This document shows positions 6,623 through 9,738 of a DNA stretch of 9,738 nucleotides, piece after piece. How positions within the stretch are numbered: position 1 is the first letter of the stretch; each line of letters begins with the position of its first letter. The stretch spans positions 1-9,738 of the forward strand of contig JASLIR010000305.1 of NCBI GenBank assembly GCA_030152125.1, written 5' to 3'. This stretch comes from Alkanindiges sp. GTDB taxonomy: Bacteria; Pseudomonadota; Gammaproteobacteria; Pseudomonadales; Moraxellaceae. The notes beneath the pieces were generated by a model. The model ran no database searches. It saw only the letters and a program-made list of their open reading frames with translations, and was not told the origin of the DNA. Both the position numbers and the translations under genes were made by a program.

Positions 6623-8083
6623 ATGATGAGTAACAGGCTGGCTTTAAACTGGATAGATGGTCAGTGGATTGATTCCGCTGTGCATAAGGATTCGATTAAC
6701 CCTGCCACGTATGAGGTGATTGGTCGCTATGCTGAGGTTTCTTTTGAGCAGGCTGAGCAAGCCATAGCGGCAGCGAAACGGGCTTTTAGGGAGTCCGTAA
6801 GGAAAAATGACCGTGCTTTGCGCGCCCGGGCCATTAATGATCTGGCTGATGTGTTTGAACAATATCAGGATGAACTGGTTGATATTTTATCGCTTGAGAA
6901 TGGGAAGGTAAAAGCGGAAGCCCTGTTTGAAGTCTCCATGGTGCCGTCCAAATTGCGTTATTACGCCTCTTTAACCCGTACCGAGTATGGGCGGGCGCTG
7001 GAGCCGAAAGCGGGCAGCTTTTCCATCGTATTGCGTGAGCCAATGGGGGTGGCTGGCATCATTGTGCCGTGGAACTCTCCGGTGGTGCTGATGATTCGCT
7101 CCCTTGCCCCGGCGCTGGCGGCGGGTACAAGCACAGTTATAAAAATGCCGGGGCAAACCGCACAAACCAATAGCCTGATTGCAAAAATATTTTCGGAAGT
7201 AAAGTCATTACCACAAGGTGTTATCAACCTGTTTAGCGAGTCCGGTGCGGAAGGTTCCAAATTGCTGATTGAATCACCGGATGTTCCTGTTATCAGTTTT
7301 ACCGGCAGCAGCGCTACTGGCCGGGCTATTTCTGCAACCGGTGCCAAATACCTTAAACGCTTTGGGCTGGAGCTGGGTGGCAAAACACCGATGCTGGTGT
7401 TTGATGATGCCGACCTGGATGCAGTTTTACCCAAACTGGAAAAAGCACTCACGGTGTTTGCCGGTCAATTCTGCATGACCGGTTCCCGTTTGCTGGTACA
7501 GCGCGGCATTGCAGCGCAGCTTAAACAACGGCTGGCCGCACAACTGGAAAAAGTGAAGGTTGGTCCGGCTTCCGATCCCGGCAGTGATATGGGACCTATC
7601 ATTGATAAAGCCAATGTTGCGCGTATTAACCAGGTGGTTGAGGCCGCGATTGCTGCCGGTGCAACGGTGCTGGTTCGTGGTGGTCCAGTGACGGAAGGCC
7701 CTTTAGCCAGCGGGGCTTTTTATCGCCCCACGCTGCTGGAAATTAATAACCCTGATTTAGATATTGCCCAGAAAGAAACCTTTGGACCAGTATTGACGCT
7801 ACAGGTGTTTGATAGCGAGCGTGAGGCGATAGAGCTTGCCAATAATAGCGAGTACGGGCTGGCGGCCAGTATATGGACACGTGATGTAGATCGCCCTTTA
7901 CGGGTGGCGAGGGAAATAGACGCCGGTACCATCTGGATTAATGACTGGGCTGTTATTTATGACGAGTTTGAAGAAGGTGGCTACAAACAGTCCGGGCTGG
8001 GCCGTATGAATGGCGTTGCAGCCATGGACGATTTTATTGAATACAAGCACATCACTATTAGCACAGGGCTGGCTGGTCAGTAG
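6623..8083 (+). CDS. NAD(P)+-dependent aldehyde dehydrogenase (ALDH superfamily)
   Basis: A full-length 486-residue ALDH that oxidises an aldehyde to its acid. Catalytic residues are all present: N151 in IVPWNSP, K174 (cofactor ribose/phosphate), E250 in LELGGK (general base), nucleophile C284 in GQFCMTGSR, and E385 in KETFGP (nicotinamide ribose). The cofactor loop FTGSSATG spans 226-233. The usual K-P-S/A-E cofactor motif is K-M-P-G (174-177), so the glutamate that normally grips the adenosine ribose hydroxyls is missing, which may relax NAD+ preference. There are two adjacent ATGs at 6623 and 6626; AGGGAG at 6612-6617 lies five and eight bases away, so the second is at least as likely. It follows the GMC gene by 20 bases, giving a standard alcohol-to-acid pair. 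The GMC/ALDH order recalls BetA/BetB, but nothing else supports choline as substrate. Confidence 0.93.
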   Translation: MMSNRLALNWIDGQWIDSAVHKDSINPATYEVIGRYAEVSFEQAEQAIAAAKRAFRESVRKNDRALRARAINDLADVFEQYQDELVDILSLENGKVKAEALFEVSMVPSKLRYYASLTRTEYGRALEPKAGSFSIVLREPMGVAGIIVPWNSPVVLMIRSLAPALAAGTSTVIKMPGQTAQTNSLIAKIFSEVKSLPQGVINLFSESGAEGSKLLIESPDVPVISFTGSSATGRAISATGAKYLKRFGLELGGKTPMLVFDDADLDAVLPKLEKALTVFAGQFCMTGSRLLVQRGIAAQLKQRLAAQLEKVKVGPASDPGSDMGPIIDKANVARINQVVEAAIAAGATVLVRGGPVTEGPLASGAFYRPTLLEINNPDLDIAQKETFGPVLTLQVFDSEREAIELANNSEYGLAASIWTRDVDRPLRVAREIDAGTIWINDWAVIYDEFEEGGYKQSGLGRMNGVAAMDDFIEYKHITISTGLAGQ

Positions 8084-8129
8084 TTAACTGGAACAGTCAG
8101 GCTCCCTATGGCCGGGTTTTCCAAAGGCT

Positions 8130-8150
8130 GTGCTGGCAAATGACCAGCAC
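8130..8150 (+). other. stem-loop in the gap after the aldehyde dehydrogenase gene
   Basis: GTGCTGG (8130-8136) pairs perfectly with CCAGCAC (8144-8150) around the loop CAAATGA. There is no following T-run, so it is not a standard intrinsic terminator. It stands 45-70 bases before the next start codon, within a 112-115 base gap in what looks like one operon, where such hairpins often protect or separate upstream mRNA. Confidence 0.5.
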
Positions 8151-8198
8151 GTCCTTAAACGCAAAATTTATTATTTTCTCAACGATTCAGGTGTCATG

Positions 8199-8837
8199 AT
8201 GACGACAGCAATTATTGGTTTAGGCAATATTGGGACAACACTGGCAAGCAATCTGGTTGCAGGTGGCGAGCGTGTATTACTTGCTGACAATACGCTTGCC
8301 AAAGCAGAAGCACTGGCAGCAAACCTGGGACAGCAGGCACAGGCGCTTACTGTGGATGATGCGGTTAGTCAGGCGCAGGTGATTATTTTAAGTATCTGGT
8401 TTGATGGTATTAAAGATTTCTTTGTGACGTATCGGGAGCAGCTTGCCGGGAAAATTATAGTTGACCCTTCCAACCCACTTGGGCCAGCGGATGGTGGCGG
8501 CTTTAAAAAAATTATCCCGGAAGACCAGTCGTCGGGTACGGTTCTGGCCGGGTTATTGCCTCCCCAGGCCATTCTGGTAAAAGCATTTGGCACTTTAGGT
8601 GCCAAGTCGCTATCTGCAGCAGCCAACCGTAGCCCGGAAAGGGCGGTTGAGTTTTATGCAACGGATGACACACAGGCTGGCCTGGTTGTTGAAAAGCTAA
8701 TCAAGGCAAATGGCTTTGATCCTTTGTATATCGGTGGAATAGATCAGTCCATCCGCATAGAGGTTTATGGCGAGCTACACGAGTTTGGCAAGCTGGGTAG
8801 GCTGGTTAGCCTGCAAGAAGCTAAAAGCCTGATTTAG
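8199..8837 (+). CDS. NAD(P)-binding oxidoreductase of the F420:NADP oxidoreductase-like family (COG2085 type)
   Basis: A small Rossmann-fold protein of 212 residues. Motifs are the dinucleotide site AIIGLGNIG (4-12), VDPSNPL (88-94), VKAFGTLGA (127-135) and NGFDPLYIGGID (171-182), which together mark the family often named NADPH-dependent F420 reductase. Most gammaproteobacteria do not make F420, so the true hydride partner is probably something else. At the end of the second strand the sequence is LLADN, with D30, where archaeal F420:NADP enzymes have a Gly-Ser-Arg that holds the 2'-phosphate; an acidic residue there usually means NAD(H). I chose the ATG at 8199 because AGG ends eight bases upstream; the ATG at 8196 is equally readable. 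The frame opens at a GTG at 8130, which lies in the hairpin and adds residues unlike the family. Its role in the operon is unknown. Confidence 0.8.
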   Translation: MTTAIIGLGNIGTTLASNLVAGGERVLLADNTLAKAEALAANLGQQAQALTVDDAVSQAQVIILSIWFDGIKDFFVTYREQLAGKIIVDPSNPLGPADGGGFKKIIPEDQSSGTVLAGLLPPQAILVKAFGTLGAKSLSAAANRSPERAVEFYATDDTQAGLVVEKLIKANGFDPLYIGGIDQSIRIEVYGELHEFGKLGRLVSLQEAKSLI

Positions 8838-8852
8838 GCTACTGTGGGGCAG

Positions 8853-8884
8853 AATGCTATGCATACAAGTGTATGGGTAGCATT
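8853..8884 (+). other. long stem-loop between the F420-reductase-like and hydrolase genes
   Basis: AATGCTA (8853-8859) pairs with TAGCATT (8878-8884). After one T-G wobble and one G-G mismatch, CATAC (8862-8866) pairs with GTATG (8871-8875) around the loop AAGT. It fills most of the 80-base gap and ends 33 bases before the hydrolase ATG. No T-run follows directly. It may be an intercistronic processing or attenuation element, or a DNA operator. Confidence 0.6.
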
Positions 8885-8917
8885 GCCGTTATTCATTTAT
8901 TAAAAAAGGGATTATAT

Positions 8918-9727
8918 ATGACAAGTGCCTCTACGATTGCGCCGACAGTGATTAAATACGGGGAAAGCGCCTTACAGTTTGCTGAGCTGTTCTTACCGGA
9001 AGGTGCAGGCCCTTTTCCTGTTGTCATTTTAATTCATGGGGGGTTCTGGAAAACCGTAGCCGGATTAACGGATTTGCACCCACTTTCACGCTATCTTGCC
9101 AAAGCAGGGTTTGCGGTGTGGAATATAGAATACCGCAGGGTGGGGGATGCCGGCGGTGGCTGGCCAGGTACGCTACAGGATGTAGCCAGTGCGGCAGATT
9201 ATGTCAATGTTCTGGCAACTAAATACCCGGTTGACCCGAAGGCTGTGGTTTCCGCTGGTCATTCTGCGGGTGGGCATCTGGCATTATGGCTGGCAGCAAG
9301 GCATAAACTGTCAACAGCAAGCATTTTATATCAGCCTTCACCACTGAAACTGGCCGCCGCCATCAGTCTGGCTGGCATCAGTGACTTGCACCAGGCCTGG
9401 GATTTAAAACTGGGCAAAGGAATTGTCAGCGCTGTGAGTGCGGTCAGTGATTTTCTGGGAGGGAGCCCGCAAGAAATTCCGGATATCTATGCGCAATCTT
9501 CTCCCGCAGAATTACTGCCCTTAAATACCGCGCAATTGCTTATTCATGGCACGCTGGATGATTTTGTGCCCTTGCGCATGAGTGAAAACTATCTGGAGCA
9601 GGCTAGCCTGGCCGGGGACAAGGTTCAACTGATCCGGCTGCAGGATGAAGATCACATGCAACTGGTGTCCAGTAGCTCCAGCGCGTGGGAGATACTTGCT
9701 AGAGCGCTTCACCAGATATTTAGCTAA
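8918..9727 (+). CDS. alpha/beta hydrolase (esterase/kynurenine-formamidase-like, HGGFW and GHSAGG motifs)
   Basis: A 269-residue serine hydrolase with the alpha/beta fold. HGGFW (40-44) supplies the oxyanion hole, GHSAGG (114-119) contains the nucleophile S116, D214 in HGTLDDFVP is the likely acid and H246 in EDHMQLV the likely base, so the triad looks complete. The HGGxW form is shared with kynurenine formamidases and related esterases that split esters, formamides or small peptides. No tryptophan-pathway gene is nearby, so an ester or formyl-ester substrate feeding the GMC and ALDH enzymes is more in keeping with the context. There is no signal peptide, so it is cytoplasmic. The start at 8918 is preceded by AAGGG with a seven-base spacing; the frame opens at 8873, but that start falls inside the hairpin and lacks a ribosome-binding site. 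It ends 11 bases before the window edge. Confidence 0.88.
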   Translation: MTSASTIAPTVIKYGESALQFAELFLPEGAGPFPVVILIHGGFWKTVAGLTDLHPLSRYLAKAGFAVWNIEYRRVGDAGGGWPGTLQDVASAADYVNVLATKYPVDPKAVVSAGHSAGGHLALWLAARHKLSTASILYQPSPLKLAAAISLAGISDLHQAWDLKLGKGIVSAVSAVSDFLGGSPQEIPDIYAQSSPAELLPLNTAQLLIHGTLDDFVPLRMSENYLEQASLAGDKVQLIRLQDEDHMQLVSSSSSAWEILARALHQIFS

Positions 9728-9738
9728 TAGCAAGCCCC

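Noticed and set aside
6961..7452. A 163-residue open frame on the minus strand inside the aldehyde dehydrogenase gene
   Set aside because: It is fully antisense to a gene with every catalytic residue intact, has no recognisable domain and no ribosome-binding site that I can see; it is a shadow frame.
5082..8083. Reading the GMC/ALDH pair as betA/betB of choline-to-betaine metabolism
   Set aside because: The gene order fits loosely, but there is no betI or choline transporter, the GMC is shorter than BetA, and its active-site motif is degenerate. General names are safer.
8918..9727. Kynurenine formamidase (kynB/BNA7) as a firm function
   Set aside because: The HGGFW and GHSAGG motifs are shared with many esterases, and no tryptophan-degradation gene is in the window.
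1..9738. CRISPR arrays, tRNA or rRNA genes, transposases, integrases and attachment sites
   Set aside because: I saw no regularly spaced repeats, no cloverleaf or rRNA-like stretches, and no mobile-element proteins on either strand.

Overview
The window is ordinary bacterial chromosome, most likely from a gammaproteobacterium. The coding DNA has moderate GC, genes are tightly packed, and Shine-Dalgarno sites are recognisable. The N-terminal part of the ABC1 kinase and the neighbourhood recall Moraxellaceae, but that placement is a low-confidence impression from memory. I found no RNA gene, CRISPR array, insertion sequence, integrase or phage gene.

Left half (1-4787). Four genes read leftward, in transcription order: an EVE-domain protein (3574-3116), a small YdcZ/DUF606-type membrane protein (3083-2628), a NorM-type MATE efflux pump (2464-1082), and an ABC1/UbiB-family atypical kinase whose C-terminus is cut off by the window edge (925-1). 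The heme chaperone hemW (3591 or 3603-4787) reads rightward, head to head with the EVE gene, with only 16-28 bases between start codons. Gaps in this half hold hairpins after the MATE and YdcZ genes and a 13-base direct repeat in the MATE leader.

Middle (4788-5081). This 294-base stretch has no gene and is very AT-rich (about 25% GC for 4801-4980 by hand count). It ends in a 9-base inverted repeat whose right arm covers the ribosome-binding site of the next gene, with a perfect 12-base AT palindrome in the loop.

Right half (5082-9727). Four genes read rightward and look like one catabolic unit: a GMC flavin oxidoreductase (alcohol to aldehyde), an aldehyde dehydrogenase (aldehyde to acid), a small dinucleotide-binding protein of the F420:NADP oxidoreductase-like family, and an alpha/beta hydrolase with HGGFW and GHSAGG motifs. 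The hydrolase could release an alcohol from an ester, after which the two oxidoreductases would oxidise it to a carboxylate. The substrate cannot be read from sequence. Hairpins lie in both longer gaps of this unit.

I see no clear new defence or mobile system. The best second looks are the hairpin over the GMC ribosome-binding site, the in-frame LENR repeat in the GMC enzyme, the cofactor-site substitutions in the aldehyde dehydrogenase and the F420-reductase-like protein, and the intercistronic stem-loops.
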